From the NCBI GenBank assembly GCA_031367345.1, contig JANLPR010000160.1, positions 1-56,378 on the forward strand: a stretch of DNA of 56,378 nt, written 5' to 3'. The notes under the pieces are model-generated. The model saw only the letters and a program-made list of their open reading frames with translations. It did not search any database and was not told the DNA's origin. The first letter of the stretch is position 1. The number at the start of each line of letters is the position of its first letter. Source of the DNA: JADKIH01 sp031367345 (GTDB lineage: Bacteria > Bacteroidota > Bacteroidia > AKYH767-A > 2013-40CM-41-45). Positions 24,215 through 32,904 of this stretch are shown in pieces. Made by a program: the position numbers and the translations under genes.

Positions 24215-24925
24215 TTAGTTCATTGGTACTTCAATAATCATTATGTCGGATCCGGTCATAGAACTCATTTGGATCTTACCTGTTTCCCATACTCCTATTG
24301 CATCACGAGTGTTTAATTTAGTTCCTTCTACGTCTATATTTCCATTCACCGACATTATATAAACACCATTACCCGATTTTTTAATTTCGTATTCCAACGA
24401 AGAACTTGGCTGCAATTTGGCCAATGAAATAGCTGCGTCTTGATGAATGTACAATTCATTTTCACCTTTGAATCCTGAAGCTACGGTCTGAATTTTATTA
24501 TTTCTTTCATCAACACCATATGTACGCTGATCATATCTTGGAGCAATATTTTTTTCTTTTGGAATAATCCACAATTGAAAAAGGTTGGTTGCTTGAGATT
24601 CTAATGGATTAAATTCTGAATGGAGAACACCGGTACCTGCACTCATTACTTGAACATCACCCGGTTTAATGATAGACCCATTACCCATATTGTCTTTATG
24701 TTGTAAGGCACCATCAAGTATGATGGTAATAATTTCCATATCGTTATGCGGGTGCATGCCAAAACCTTCGCCGGCCGCAACGATATCGTCGTTCAATACG
24801 CGTAACATTCCAAAGTGAACGCGATTTGGGTCGTACCAATTTGCGAAACTAAAACTGTGGTGAGCATTGAGCCAACCATGATCGGCATGTCCACGCGAAG
24901 TAGCTGAGTGAAAAATTGTTTTCAT
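24215..24925 (-). CDS. Pirin family protein (YhhW-like)
   Basis: A 236-residue bicupin. The N-terminal cupin has the metal-binding set HPHNDMEIITIILDGALQHKDNMGN (His about 57, 59 and 101 with a Glu) and the family start FHSATSRGHADHGWLNAHHSFSFANWYDP. Some relatives have quercetin dioxygenase activity; many are linked to stress response with unknown substrates. It sits 24 bases after nitroreductase and 1 base before marR in the stress cluster. Confidence 0.92.
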   Translation of the reverse strand: MKTIFHSATSRGHADHGWLNAHHSFSFANWYDPNRVHFGMLRVLNDDIVAAGEGFGMHPHNDMEIITIILDGALQHKDNMGNGSIIKPGDVQVMSAGTGVLHSEFNPLESQATNLFQLWIIPKEKNIAPRYDQRTYGVDERNNKIQTVASGFKGENELYIHQDAAISLAKLQPSSSLEYEIKKSGNGVYIMSVNGNIDVEGTKLNTRDAIGVWETGKIQMSSMTGSDIMIIEVPMN

Positions 24926-24949
24926 GAGGAGTTCTATTTTTTGAAATAC

Positions 24950-25531
24950 TTAATTTTTGAATAGCGTATTTTCGTTGCCAAAATTAGAAGAAAAAACGAT
25001 TTCAGAAAGAGGCTTACGTTTTCGTTCAGTTGTTTCTCTCTCTCTGAGAAGTTCGGGAAGCATTTCAGGGCTTCCTTCATAACCGATAGCAAGCATACTT
25101 ACAGCTTCGAAACCTTCAGGAATGGCGAATTCTTTTTTAGCAAGTGCAGAATTGAATCCTCCCATCTGATGAAGATAAAGGTTAAGTTCTGTTGCTTGTA
25201 CCGAAAGCATTGCAATTGCTGATCCTACGTCGTGCCATGAATAAATGTTGAGTTTATCTGAAGCAGTAAGATTTTGTCGAGCAATAGTTAGTACTAAAGC
25301 AGCTGCATCTTTTGCCCAAATTCGATTTCCTTCGACAAGACAATCTTTCATTTTTTCAAAATCTGCAGTGTCATTTTTTTTAGCAAGAATAAAGCGCCAT
25401 GGTTGTTCATTCATAGAGGAAGGCGCCCAACGCGCAGCTTCGAATAATTTAACGAGCGTTTCATCGCTGATTGATTCTTCAGAGAATGCACGGATGCTTT
25501 TCCTTTTTTTTATTAGTTGATCAATTGTCAT
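24950..25531 (-). CDS. Nitroreductase family protein
   Basis: 193 residues from ATG 25531 (MTIDQLIKKRKSIRAFSEE). A longer frame to 25618 exists but overlaps the CDGSH gene and lacks family similarity. It has the FMN-binding RKSIRAF start, ARWAPSSMNEQPWRFI and an AMLSVQATELNLYLHQMGGF segment typical of this flavoprotein group. It would reduce nitro compounds or quinones with NAD(P)H. It is 8 bases after the CDGSH gene in the MarR cluster. Confidence 0.9.
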   Translation of the reverse strand: MTIDQLIKKRKSIRAFSEESISDETLVKLFEAARWAPSSMNEQPWRFILAKKNDTADFEKMKDCLVEGNRIWAKDAAALVLTIARQNLTASDKLNIYSWHDVGSAIAMLSVQATELNLYLHQMGGFNSALAKKEFAIPEGFEAVSMLAIGYEGSPEMLPELLRERETTERKRKPLSEIVFSSNFGNENTLFKN

Positions 25532-25539
25532 CGTCTTAT

Positions 25540-25728
25540 TTATTTTGTTAGCCAATCTGTATCTGCTTTGTGTGCACCATCGCAAAAAGGTTTGTTTGCA
25601 GAATGACCACAACGACAAAGAGCAAATACTTCTTTTTTCTCAATTTGATTTCCGTTTTCGTCGGTAAGTTGAACTGTACCTTTCACTAAATAAGGGCCAT
25701 TGCCTGTAACTGTAATGTTGTTTTCCAT
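25540..25728 (-). CDS. CDGSH iron-sulfur domain protein
   Basis: 62 residues from ATG 25728. The 2Fe-2S ligand set is complete: CRCGHSANKPFCDGAH (three Cys, one His). It starts MENNITVTGNGPYLVKG, and the length fits the small bacterial CDGSH type. The in-frame start at 25785 would overlap osmC and is unlikely. Redox or electron-transfer role in the stress cluster; partner unknown. Confidence 0.92.
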   Translation of the reverse strand: MENNITVTGNGPYLVKGTVQLTDENGNQIEKKEVFALCRCGHSANKPFCDGAHKADTDWLTK

Positions 25729-25762
25729 AATGATATTTATTGTTTGAATAAAATTTATTTTG

Positions 25763-26194
25763 TTATGAAGGAAAATCTTCGACAAGAATTTTTCCGGTGA
25801 GTGTTTTGTGAACAGGACATTTATTGCTGATAATCTCTAATCGTTTTAGTTGTTCTTGTGAAAGGTCGCCACCAAATTCTACCTTGCGATAAATTTTAGT
25901 GATCTCATCATTCATCGGATTTCCGGCATCACGTGACAATTCATTTACTTTTTCCATGTTTAGATAAATAACAATTTTTTTTAAGTCCCATTGTTTTCTA
26001 TCAGCATACATTCGTAAAGTAATCGCAATACAAGCACCAAGAGCCGAGAGCAGCATTTGATGAGGAGTAGGAGCTTTATCAGTTCCACCATGGCTAGAAG
26101 GTTCATCGAAAATGACTACGTGATCGCCAACTAAAGCGGTGGTTTCAAAATGATCGCCGGAATTTTTGACTTGTATATTGGTTGAATATTTCAT
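25763..26194 (-). CDS. OsmC family peroxiredoxin-like protein
   Basis: 143 residues with both conserved Cys: one in ALGACIAITLRMYADRKQW (about 55) and one in SNKCPVHKTL (about 127). OsmC/Ohr proteins reduce organic hydroperoxides through this thiol pair. APTPHQMLLSALGAC is the family core helix. It has one base between it and the upstream small gene and 34 bases to the CDGSH gene. It fits the peroxide/electrophile theme. Confidence 0.92.
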   Translation of the reverse strand: MKYSTNIQVKNSGDHFETTALVGDHVVIFDEPSSHGGTDKAPTPHQMLLSALGACIAITLRMYADRKQWDLKKIVIYLNMEKVNELSRDAGNPMNDEITKIYRKVEFGGDLSQEQLKRLEIISNKCPVHKTLTGKILVEDFPS

Positions 26195-26195
26195 A

Positions 26196-26492
26196 TTAAT
26201 TGAGTGATGGTTCCGGAAGTATAAAAGAAGAACTCTGGTGAAACATTAATTCCACGATAGTCGACTGCATGTATCGGCTTAGAGGAAGACGTTTGATGTG
26301 TTTTTTAACTTCTGTTTCAGATTCCGCCATCAGCGTAATCCACAACTTAGAACGATCGTGTGAAAGTGAATAATTAAGGATCACACCTTCATTCATGAGT
26401 TCACTTACAGCTTTGCGCTGATCGTTTATCAGTGACATGAAGCGAGGAGAAAACACCTCGGGGAGAGTAACGATGATCATATATTCTTTCAT
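26196..26492 (-). CDS. Small muconolactone-isomerase-like (dimeric alpha/beta barrel) protein
   Basis: 98 residues: MKEYMIIVTLPEVFSPRFMSLINDQRKAV, GVILNYSLSHDRSKLWITLMAESETEVKKHIKRLPLSRY. The beta-alpha-beta order and the 'minimise error between strand and helix' layout recall the YCII/muconolactone delta-isomerase group. Catalysis is not shown. It lies only 18 bases after the terminator-like hairpin behind yceI, and one base before osmC. Confidence 0.7.
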   Translation of the reverse strand: MKEYMIIVTLPEVFSPRFMSLINDQRKAVSELMNEGVILNYSLSHDRSKLWITLMAESETEVKKHIKRLPLSRYMQSTIVELMFHQSSSFILPEPSLN

Positions 26493-26509
26493 GGTATGAG
26501 GTTTAAAAA

Positions 26510-26536
26510 AAGCCGGTCCTTTAATGGTACCGGCTT
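26510..26536 (-). terminator. Terminator/attenuator between yceI and the rest of the stress operon
   Basis: AAGCCGGT pairs with ACCGGCTT across an 11-base loop, followed on the minus strand by seven T. It lies 4 bases past the yceI stop and 17 before the next start, so it should reduce transcription of the distal genes. Confidence 0.75.
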
Positions 26537-26540
26537 CTGA

Positions 26541-27143
26541 TTATTTTTTTGGTTCGTCTTTGATGATAATCATGTCGATGGTGAAATCTACATTGTCGCT
26601 AACTACTGCTTCGCCGCTTGCTGCACTCTTCGACCATTTTAAATTGTAATCTTGACGGTTGATAGAACCTGTTGCTTTAAATCCGGCTTTTACATTTCCG
26701 TAAGGATCCGTTACTGTACCTCCGTAAACTAAAGGAAGCGTTACTTTCTTTGTTACATCGCGGATGGTAAGTTCACCGCTCAACATATATTTTTTATTTC
26801 CCAGACTTTTAATGTCGGTACTCTTGAAGGTGATAGAAGGAAATTTTTCAGAATTGAAGAAGTCATCACTTTTCAAATGTCCATCACGCATGTCGTTGTC
26901 AGTTGAGATACTTTTAACCTCTACTTTTACGTCAGCTTTTAAATCGCTGAAGTCGGCCTTTGATGCCGTAACCGTTCCATCGAAGTTTTTGAATTCGCCG
27001 TCGGTATCAGAGATCAATAAATATTTAGTAGTGAAGCGGATTTTGGAGTGAGCTCCATCAATTTTCCAGTTCTGCGCAGAAACTGAGGCTGTGATAGTAG
27101 ACAATGCAGCTACCAGCATAATTTGTTTGAATACTTTTTTCAT
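26541..27143 (-). CDS. YceI family periplasmic protein
   Basis: 200 residues from ATG 27143, with signal peptide MKKVFKQIMLVAALSTITASVSAQ. The YceI lipocalin-like fold shows NWKIDGAHSKIRFTTKY, MRDGHLKSDDFFNSEKFPSITFKST and LTIRDVTKKVTLPL. The family binds isoprenoids or amphiphilic compounds and is often induced by stress. A longer start at 27194 would precede the signal peptide and overlap the promoter box, so it is rejected. It is the first gene behind the palindromic operator. Confidence 0.93.
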   Translation of the reverse strand: MKKVFKQIMLVAALSTITASVSAQNWKIDGAHSKIRFTTKYLLISDTDGEFKNFDGTVTASKADFSDLKADVKVEVKSISTDNDMRDGHLKSDDFFNSEKFPSITFKSTDIKSLGNKKYMLSGELTIRDVTKKVTLPLVYGGTVTDPYGNVKAGFKATGSINRQDYNLKWSKSAASGEAVVSDNVDFTIDMIIIKDEPKK

Positions 27144-27175
27144 GAGATATTTTTTGTTGGGGTTTAAATCTGCAA

Positions 27176-27183
27176 CAAATATA
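27176..27183 (-). promoter_or_regulatory. -7 box of the yceI-marR stress cluster
   Basis: The minus-strand TATATTTG matches TAnnTTTG and is 33 bases before the yceI start. A TTG at 27204-27206 (minus) is 20 bases further upstream as the -33 element and lies inside the palindrome. Confidence 0.7.
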
Positions 27184-27185
27184 AG

Positions 27186-27221
27186 TTTAAACAATTGATG
27201 TTACAACATCAATTGTTTAAA
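27186..27221. promoter_or_regulatory. Perfect 36-base palindrome, probable MarR operator
   Basis: The left arm TTTAAACAATTGATGTT and right arm AACATCAATTGTTTAAA are exact reverse complements separated by AC. It abuts the -7 box and covers the -33 region and spacer, exactly where a repressor dimer would block polymerase. The regulated set ends with a marR gene, so autoregulation is the natural inference. Confidence 0.75.
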
Positions 27222-27510
27222 TTACTGAAAATAAGATAAATAAATATTTATAAAAGTAAAGTGGGTCATTTTTGAACATAATTTGTGACCATTTGTATGA
27301 TTTATAACTGAAAATGGTGGGCTTATAGTAGCGAACAAAGCAGAGGCATCAAAAGTTTAGCGATTTAAAATGGATTTATATTCTGGGTAGGCTGAATTGG
27401 ACGAGTTTAAAAGTCAGCCGATTACTCATATCTTTTAAAAGGAGCGCTTCAAAATGTGAATTCCCTCTAATTGCTACCACTCGCCACTCTCTTTTTCGTA
27501 TTTTCGCCGC

Positions 27511-28512
27511 ATGTTAAAAGAAATAGTAGTAAGTGGAATTCGCAGTACCGGAAACCTGCATTTGGGAAATTACTTTGGAGCCATGAAGAATTTCATCAAG
27601 ATGCAAGATGAATTCAATTGCTTTTTTTTCATTGCCGATTATCATTCGTTAACCACACATCCAACACCGGGCGATCTTCATAATAATGTGAAGCAGGTTT
27701 TAGTAGAATATCTTGCTTGCGGATTAGATCCGGAAAAATCGACTCTTTATGTACAAAGCGATTTACCTGAAACAGCAGAACTTTATTTGTTGTTAAATAT
27801 GAATGCTTATGTAGGAGAATTAGAACGTTGTACTTCTTTCAAAGACAAGATCAGAAGCCAGCCCGACAATATCAACGCCGGACTACTTACATATCCGACA
27901 TTAATGGCCGCCGATATATTAATTCATCGTGCAGTAAAAGTTCCGGTGGGAAAAGATCAAGAGCAACACTTAGAAATGTCGCGGCAATTTGGAAACAGAT
28001 TCAATCGCTTATATAACGTCGAATTATTTCCTGAACCGTATGCCTTTAATTATGGAACGAATTTGGTAAAAATTCCAGGACTCGACGGTACAGGAAAAAT
28101 GGGTAAGAGCGAAGGCGAAGGCAATGCAATTTTTTTAGTTGATACACCGGAAGTAATTCGTAAAAAAGTTATGCGAGCAGTAACCGATGGTGGCCCAACA
28201 CAAGAAAATCAACCCAAGCCGGAAGCTATTGTGAATATTTTTCAATTGTTATCTGTAGTCTCGAATGATGAAACAGTAGCTTATTTTGATGAGCAGTACA
28301 ACACCATGAAAATACGTTATGGTGATTTGAAAAAGCAACTAGCAGAAGATATGGTTAAGTTTACCGAGCCCTTCCGTGAAAAAATAAATGAAATAAGTAA
28401 AGACGAAAAATTTATTCAGAAAGTTGCTCGCCATGGAGCAGAGAAAGCGCGCGAAAGTGCAGCAGCAACAGTAAAAGAAGCAAGAAAAGCCATAGGACTC
28501 AGAAGCTTTTGA
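27511..28512 (+). CDS. trpS: Tryptophan--tRNA ligase
   Basis: A 333-residue class I synthetase charging tRNA-Trp. It has the HIGH-type motif STGNLHLGN (about 12-20), DILIHRAVKVPVGKDQEQHLEMSR in the middle and the KMSKS loop as KMGKSEG (about 195-201). Family-normal length. It is followed by a repeat-rich gap before the carboxyltransferase gene. Confidence 0.97.
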   Translation: MLKEIVVSGIRSTGNLHLGNYFGAMKNFIKMQDEFNCFFFIADYHSLTTHPTPGDLHNNVKQVLVEYLACGLDPEKSTLYVQSDLPETAELYLLLNMNAYVGELERCTSFKDKIRSQPDNINAGLLTYPTLMAADILIHRAVKVPVGKDQEQHLEMSRQFGNRFNRLYNVELFPEPYAFNYGTNLVKIPGLDGTGKMGKSEGEGNAIFLVDTPEVIRKKVMRAVTDGGPTQENQPKPEAIVNIFQLLSVVSNDETVAYFDEQYNTMKIRYGDLKKQLAEDMVKFTEPFREKINEISKDEKFIQKVARHGAEKARESAAATVKEARKAIGLRSF

Positions 28513-28753
28513 GTGAGTTGTGAGTGGTAAGAAGTAAGAAATAAAAAGTAAGAAATAAGAAGTAAAAAATAAGAAGTAAGAATTTTTAAAATAATAATTT
28601 AAAATTACTTGCTATACTCAATTATAATTCAAAAATTATCCATTATCCATTATCCATTATCCATTATCCATTATCCATTATCCATTATCCATTATCCATT
28701 ATCCATTATCCATTAAAAAAATTTCCACTTACTAATCACCACTCACCACTCAC
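28511..28753. repeat. Composite intergenic repeat with inverted flanks around a heptamer array
   Basis: The left flank GTGAGTTGTGAGTGGT (28513-28528) and right flank ACCACTCACCACTCAC (28738-28753) are inverted copies matching at 15 of 16 bases. Between them are AAGTAAGAAATA-type low-complexity sequence and eleven perfect copies of ATTATCC (28635-28711). It fills the gap between trpS and the carboxyltransferase gene. Confidence 0.75.
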
Positions 28754-28758
28754 TAATT

Positions 28759-30300
28759 ATGGAAAACAAAATAAAGATTCTCGAATCAAAGATCAGTGAA
28801 GCGCATAAGGGCGGTGGGGAAAAGCGGATAGAGGCGCAGCATAAAAAAGGGAAACTAACGGCTCGTGAGCGAATTCATTTTTTAATGGATGAAAATTCAT
28901 TTGAAGAAATAGGAATGTTAGTGACTCATCGTGCAACTGATTTTGGAATAGACAAAGAAAAATATTTAGGAGATGGAGTCGTAACAGGTTTCGGACGAAT
29001 AGATGGACGATTAGTTTATGCGTTTGCACAAGACTTCACCGTATTCGGTGGTTCATTATCCGAAACACATGCTCAAAAAATTTGTCGCATTATGGATTTG
29101 GCGATGCAGAATGGAGCACCGGTTATCGGCTTGAACGATTCCGGAGGAGCACGAATTCAGGAAGGAGTAGTATCTCTTGGTGGTTATGCCGATATATTTT
29201 ATAGAAACACAATGGCATCAGGAGTGATACCGCAACTCTCTGCTATCATGGGGCCATGCGCCGGCGGTGCAGTTTATTCTCCGGCCATCACCGATTTTAT
29301 AATGATGGTAGAAAATTCAAGTTACATGTTTGTTACCGGACCCAATGTGGTGAAAACAGTAACGCACGAAGAAGTAACGTCAGAAGAATTAGGTGGCGCA
29401 ATGACACACGCTACTAAGTCAGGAGTAACTCACTTCACTTGTCGCAATGAGATTGAATGCATCAAACATTTGAGAAAATTAATTTCTTATGTTCCTCAAA
29501 ACTGTGAAGAAGAGGCACCGAGACTTCCGTATACTTCTACGAATGAAAAAAGAGTAAAATTAAATTCAATAATTCCTGAAAACCCAAATCAGCCGTACGA
29601 TATTAAAGAAGTGATTTCGGAAGTAATTGATCAGGATTCTTTTTTAGAAGTTCATAAAGATTTCGCAGAAAATATTGTTGTCGGTTTTGCACGTCTTGCA
29701 GGAAGAAGTATTGGAGTAGTAGCGAATCAGCCGATGCATTTGGCAGGAGTGCTCGACATACATTCCTCAACAAAAGCAGCTCGCTTTGTTCGTTTCTGCG
29801 ACGCATTTAATATTCCGTTATTAGTGTTTGAAGATGTTCCCGGATTTTTACCTGGTACCGATCAGGAGTGGAATGCTATTATCACCAATGGTGCAAAATT
29901 GTTGTACGCATTCAGCGAAGCAACAGTACCACGTATAACAGTTATTACTCGCAAAGCCTATGGTGGAGCCTACGATGTAATGAATTCAAAACACATTGGC
30001 GCCGATATGAATTATGCATGGCCAAGTGCAGAGATTGCCGTGATGGGAGCTAAAGGTGCAGCTGAAATTATTTTCAAAAAAGAAATTGCAGAAGCTAAAG
30101 ATCCCAATGCTGCTTGGAAAGAAAAGGAAAACGAATACAATCAGTTATTTGCTAATCCGTATAAAGCGGCAGAACATGGTTATATCGACGAAGTAATTCG
30201 TCCGGATGATACTAGAACAAAGCTCATCAGCGCATTTAGAATGTTAGAGAACAAGGCAGTGAAATCGCCTCGGAAGAAACATGGAAATATTCCTTTGTAA
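28759..30300 (+). CDS. Acyl-CoA carboxylase carboxyltransferase subunit (propionyl-CoA carboxylase beta / methylmalonyl-CoA decarboxylase alpha)
   Basis: A 513-residue crotonase-like carboxyltransferase: GKLTARERI near the start, GLNDSGGARIQEGV and PCAGGAVYSPA (oxyanion hole, N-domain), then the C-domain with HSSTKAARFVRFCDAFNIPLLVFEDVPGFLPGTDQE and KAYGGAYDVM. It moves carbon dioxide between biotin and the acyl-CoA. The sequence alone does not separate the carboxylase from the Na+-pumping decarboxylase, and the biotin-carrying subunit is not in this window. It fits with the mce gene at 17.1 kb. Confidence 0.93.
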   Translation: MENKIKILESKISEAHKGGGEKRIEAQHKKGKLTARERIHFLMDENSFEEIGMLVTHRATDFGIDKEKYLGDGVVTGFGRIDGRLVYAFAQDFTVFGGSLSETHAQKICRIMDLAMQNGAPVIGLNDSGGARIQEGVVSLGGYADIFYRNTMASGVIPQLSAIMGPCAGGAVYSPAITDFIMMVENSSYMFVTGPNVVKTVTHEEVTSEELGGAMTHATKSGVTHFTCRNEIECIKHLRKLISYVPQNCEEEAPRLPYTSTNEKRVKLNSIIPENPNQPYDIKEVISEVIDQDSFLEVHKDFAENIVVGFARLAGRSIGVVANQPMHLAGVLDIHSSTKAARFVRFCDAFNIPLLVFEDVPGFLPGTDQEWNAIITNGAKLLYAFSEATVPRITVITRKAYGGAYDVMNSKHIGADMNYAWPSAEIAVMGAKGAAEIIFKKEIAEAKDPNAAWKEKENEYNQLFANPYKAAEHGYIDEVIRPDDTRTKLISAFRMLENKAVKSPRKKHGNIPL

Positions 30301-30311
30301 AAATTATTTTT

Positions 30312-31607
30312 ATGGCTGAAATTATTTTGCTTATAGGTTCAGGGGGAAGAGAACATGCATTTGCTTGGAAATTGACTCAAAGTGAACATTGCGAAAAATT
30401 ATTTATTGCGCCGGGTAATGCAGGAACATCGCAACACGGAGTCAATGTAAAAATAGACACAAAAAATTTTTCTGAAGTAAAGAAATTCGTTTTGGAAAAT
30501 TCGGTAACAATGGTAGTTGTTGGACCGGAAGAAGCATTAGTAAGTGGCATAACAAATTTTTTTCTCGGCGATGATCAATTAAAGTTCATTCCGGTTATTG
30601 GTCCTACGAAAGAGGGAGCAAGATTAGAAGGAAGTAAAGATTTTGCAAAAGAATTTATGATTGCCAATAAAATTCCAACGGCAGCATTTCAAACATTTAC
30701 AAAAGATAATTTAGGAGAGGGGATACAGTTTTTAGAAACGCTCAGTGCTCCGTATGTTCTAAAGGCAGACGGACTAGCAGCAGGGAAAGGAGTTTTAATA
30801 CCTAGTACTTTAGCGCAAGCAAAAAAAGAATTTTCAGAAATGCTCATTTCCGGAAAATTTGGAAGCGCGGCCGATAAGGTAGTTATAGAAGAATTTTTAG
30901 AAGGGATTGAATGCTCAGTATTTGTTTTGACTGACGGCGATAATTATAAAATTTTACCGGAGGCAAAAGATTACAAGCGAATTGGTGATGGCGATGTTGG
31001 ACTGAATACAGGAGGAATGGGAGCAGTGTCGCCGGTGTCTTTTGTAGATGCTGTTTTTATGCAAAAAGTAGAAGAGCGGATTATCAAGCCAACGATTTCA
31101 GGATTGAAGAGAGCGAATATTCGTTATGAAGGATTTATTTTTATTGGCTTAATGAATGTGAAAGGCGAGCCGTTTGTGATTGAGTACAATGTACGGATGG
31201 GCGATCCGGAAACGGAAGTGGTGTTGCCTCGAATAAAAAACGATCTCGTAAAACTATTCAGAGCTGTAGCTACAAAAAAGTTGAACACAGTTCAATTCGA
31301 AATTGACGCCAGCGTTGCCCTAACGGTGATGATGGTAAGTGGTGGTTATCCGGAAGTGTACGAAAACGGAAAAACTATAGTAAGTGAACCGACTGGCGAG
31401 AGTTTTATTTTTCATGCAGGAACAAAAGAGTTGGACGGGAAAATAGTTACGGCGGGAGGAAGAGTAATGAGTATTACATCATTTGGAAAGACTATTGCTG
31501 AGGCGAGAGAAAAATCATATCGCCAAATAGATCAGATTGATTTTGATGGAAAGAATTATAGAACGGATATTGGTTTAGATCTTATGGCCCTTGAAGAAAA
31601 AGCATAA
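30312..31607 (+). CDS. purD: Phosphoribosylamine--glycine ligase
   Basis: A 431-residue ATP-grasp enzyme for the second step of purine synthesis, making GAR from phosphoribosylamine and glycine. It has the GSGGREHAFAWKL start, VGPEEALVSGI, YVLKADGLAAGKGV, NTGGMGAVSP and EYNVRMGDPETEVVLPR. Normal length. It follows the carboxyltransferase by 11 bases, so it is probably co-transcribed, and it is ended by the hairpin at 31613-31634. Confidence 0.97.
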   Translation: MAEIILLIGSGGREHAFAWKLTQSEHCEKLFIAPGNAGTSQHGVNVKIDTKNFSEVKKFVLENSVTMVVVGPEEALVSGITNFFLGDDQLKFIPVIGPTKEGARLEGSKDFAKEFMIANKIPTAAFQTFTKDNLGEGIQFLETLSAPYVLKADGLAAGKGVLIPSTLAQAKKEFSEMLISGKFGSAADKVVIEEFLEGIECSVFVLTDGDNYKILPEAKDYKRIGDGDVGLNTGGMGAVSPVSFVDAVFMQKVEERIIKPTISGLKRANIRYEGFIFIGLMNVKGEPFVIEYNVRMGDPETEVVLPRIKNDLVKLFRAVATKKLNTVQFEIDASVALTVMMVSGGYPEVYENGKTIVSEPTGESFIFHAGTKELDGKIVTAGGRVMSITSFGKTIAEAREKSYRQIDQIDFDGKNYRTDIGLDLMALEEKA

Positions 31608-31612
31608 AAAAG

Positions 31613-31634
31613 CCCGGCATCAAAGAGATCCGGG
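31613..31634. terminator. Hairpin terminator between convergent purD and a small membrane protein gene
   Basis: CCCGG pairs with CCGGG across a 12-base loop, followed by a long T run on the plus strand. It is directly behind the purD stop. Confidence 0.7.
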
Positions 31635-31658
31635 AATATTTTTTTTAGTATGATTAAA

Positions 31659-31826
31659 TTAATCCCACTTAGTTACTTCTTTGTTTTTGCTCATATACCG
31701 AAGCCATCCAACGAAAGCAATAAAACCTACAACAATTAACAGCTTATTGATCCACAATCCGAAGAAAGGAACCACTTTAAAGATAGCTTCAAAAAGATCA
31801 CCAAGAAAATACCAGAATCCGCTCAT
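31659..31826 (-). CDS. Small membrane protein, 55 residues
   Basis: Reading from ATG 31826 gives MSGFWYFLGDLFEAIFKVVP and continues with one clear membrane helix (LWINKLLIVVGFIAFVGWL, about 24-42), then a charged tail ending in VTKWD. The pattern, with a Gly-rich amphipathic head and WLRYM tail, resembles small Bacteroidetes proteins of unknown function (DUF6341-type, uncertain). It is convergent with purD and too short for many gene callers. Confidence 0.65.
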   Translation of the reverse strand: MSGFWYFLGDLFEAIFKVVPFFGLWINKLLIVVGFIAFVGWLRYMSKNKEVTKWD

Positions 31827-31908
31827 TTTTTTTTGTTATTTAATACGTCGGCAAATATAGAAAGGATTCTGAATAATTAACAGTTAAAATTCTCTATTTT
31901 TATAGCCG

Positions 31909-32889
31909 ATGATTCGTTTTTATAAGTCACCTCAGCCGGTTACGCTCTTCTCTATACCGCTTATCATATTGATTTTGTGGGCACAAGCCATGCCTTCAAT
32001 GGCTCCGGTTGTTACAACAGATTCAATGCTTCTGTGGAAAACGGTTGCCGGATGGTTCAACGGTTGGCCCAATTGGCTGAATTTTTTACTTATGGTAAGC
32101 CTCGTTTCATTCAATGCCATCTACTTAAATTTGGTATGCAATAAACATGAAGTTCTTTACAAAGCGAGCTATCTGCCAGCTTTCGTTTTCGCACTTTTCA
32201 TTTCTTGCCGCCCGGAGTTTTTAGTATTTCATCCAATTCATTTTGTCAACCTAATTTTTATTCGCGTATTCGACAAATCCTTTTCATTATTAAAAAGCGA
32301 CAGTTCTATTTCTTCTATATTCGATAGTTGTTTTTTATCGTCACTGGCAGCATTAATTTATTTCCCGGCCATTGTTATTCTTCCTGTCATGATCATTTCG
32401 ATAAGTATTCTTCGGTCGATGAATTTCAGAGAATGGATTATTATGCTCATTGGTTTTATTCTTCCATTTTTCTTTGTAAGCATCTGGATGTTTATGAAAA
32501 AATCGGCGGAAGAATTTTGGACAAACTATATCGATCATTATAAAAACATTCATCCTCAATTCGATTTGGAAATTGGGAAACCATTAATGGTATTAGCTGT
32601 TCTGCTTGGATTTTGGTTGTTGATTAGTGTTTTTCGATTACGTTCAAACTATTATAAAAACATAATACGCACCAGAAGCGTACAACAAGTGGTGTTTTTA
32701 TTTTTATTGGTTTCTTTCGGATCACTATTTTTACAACAAAAAATAGCGTTAATTTATTTTGCTTTCCTCGCTATTCCGGCGTCTATTTTATGTGCGTACT
32801 ATCTACTTTCAGAGAAGAAGAGAATAAAGTTTTTGGAAATTTTTGTTTGGATTGTAGTTGCCACGATTGTAGTCAACCATTTTAGTTAA
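31909..32889 (+). CDS. Polytopic membrane protein, DUF6427-like
   Basis: 326 residues with about nine to ten hydrophobic helices and no recognised catalytic motif. It starts MIRFYKSPQPVTLFSIPLIIL, has SCRPEFLVFHPIHFVNLIFIRVFDKSFSL in the middle, and ends in a run of helices. The layout matches an uncharacterised Bacteroidetes membrane family (DUF6427, by pattern only). It is convergent with ybeY. No function is assigned. Confidence 0.65.
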   Translation: MIRFYKSPQPVTLFSIPLIILILWAQAMPSMAPVVTTDSMLLWKTVAGWFNGWPNWLNFLLMVSLVSFNAIYLNLVCNKHEVLYKASYLPAFVFALFISCRPEFLVFHPIHFVNLIFIRVFDKSFSLLKSDSSISSIFDSCFLSSLAALIYFPAIVILPVMIISISILRSMNFREWIIMLIGFILPFFFVSIWMFMKKSAEEFWTNYIDHYKNIHPQFDLEIGKPLMVLAVLLGFWLLISVFRLRSNYYKNIIRTRSVQQVVFLFLLVSFGSLFLQQKIALIYFAFLAIPASILCAYYLLSEKKRIKFLEIFVWIVVATIVVNHFS

Positions 32890-32904
32890 AGACTTTTCGA
32901 GCGA

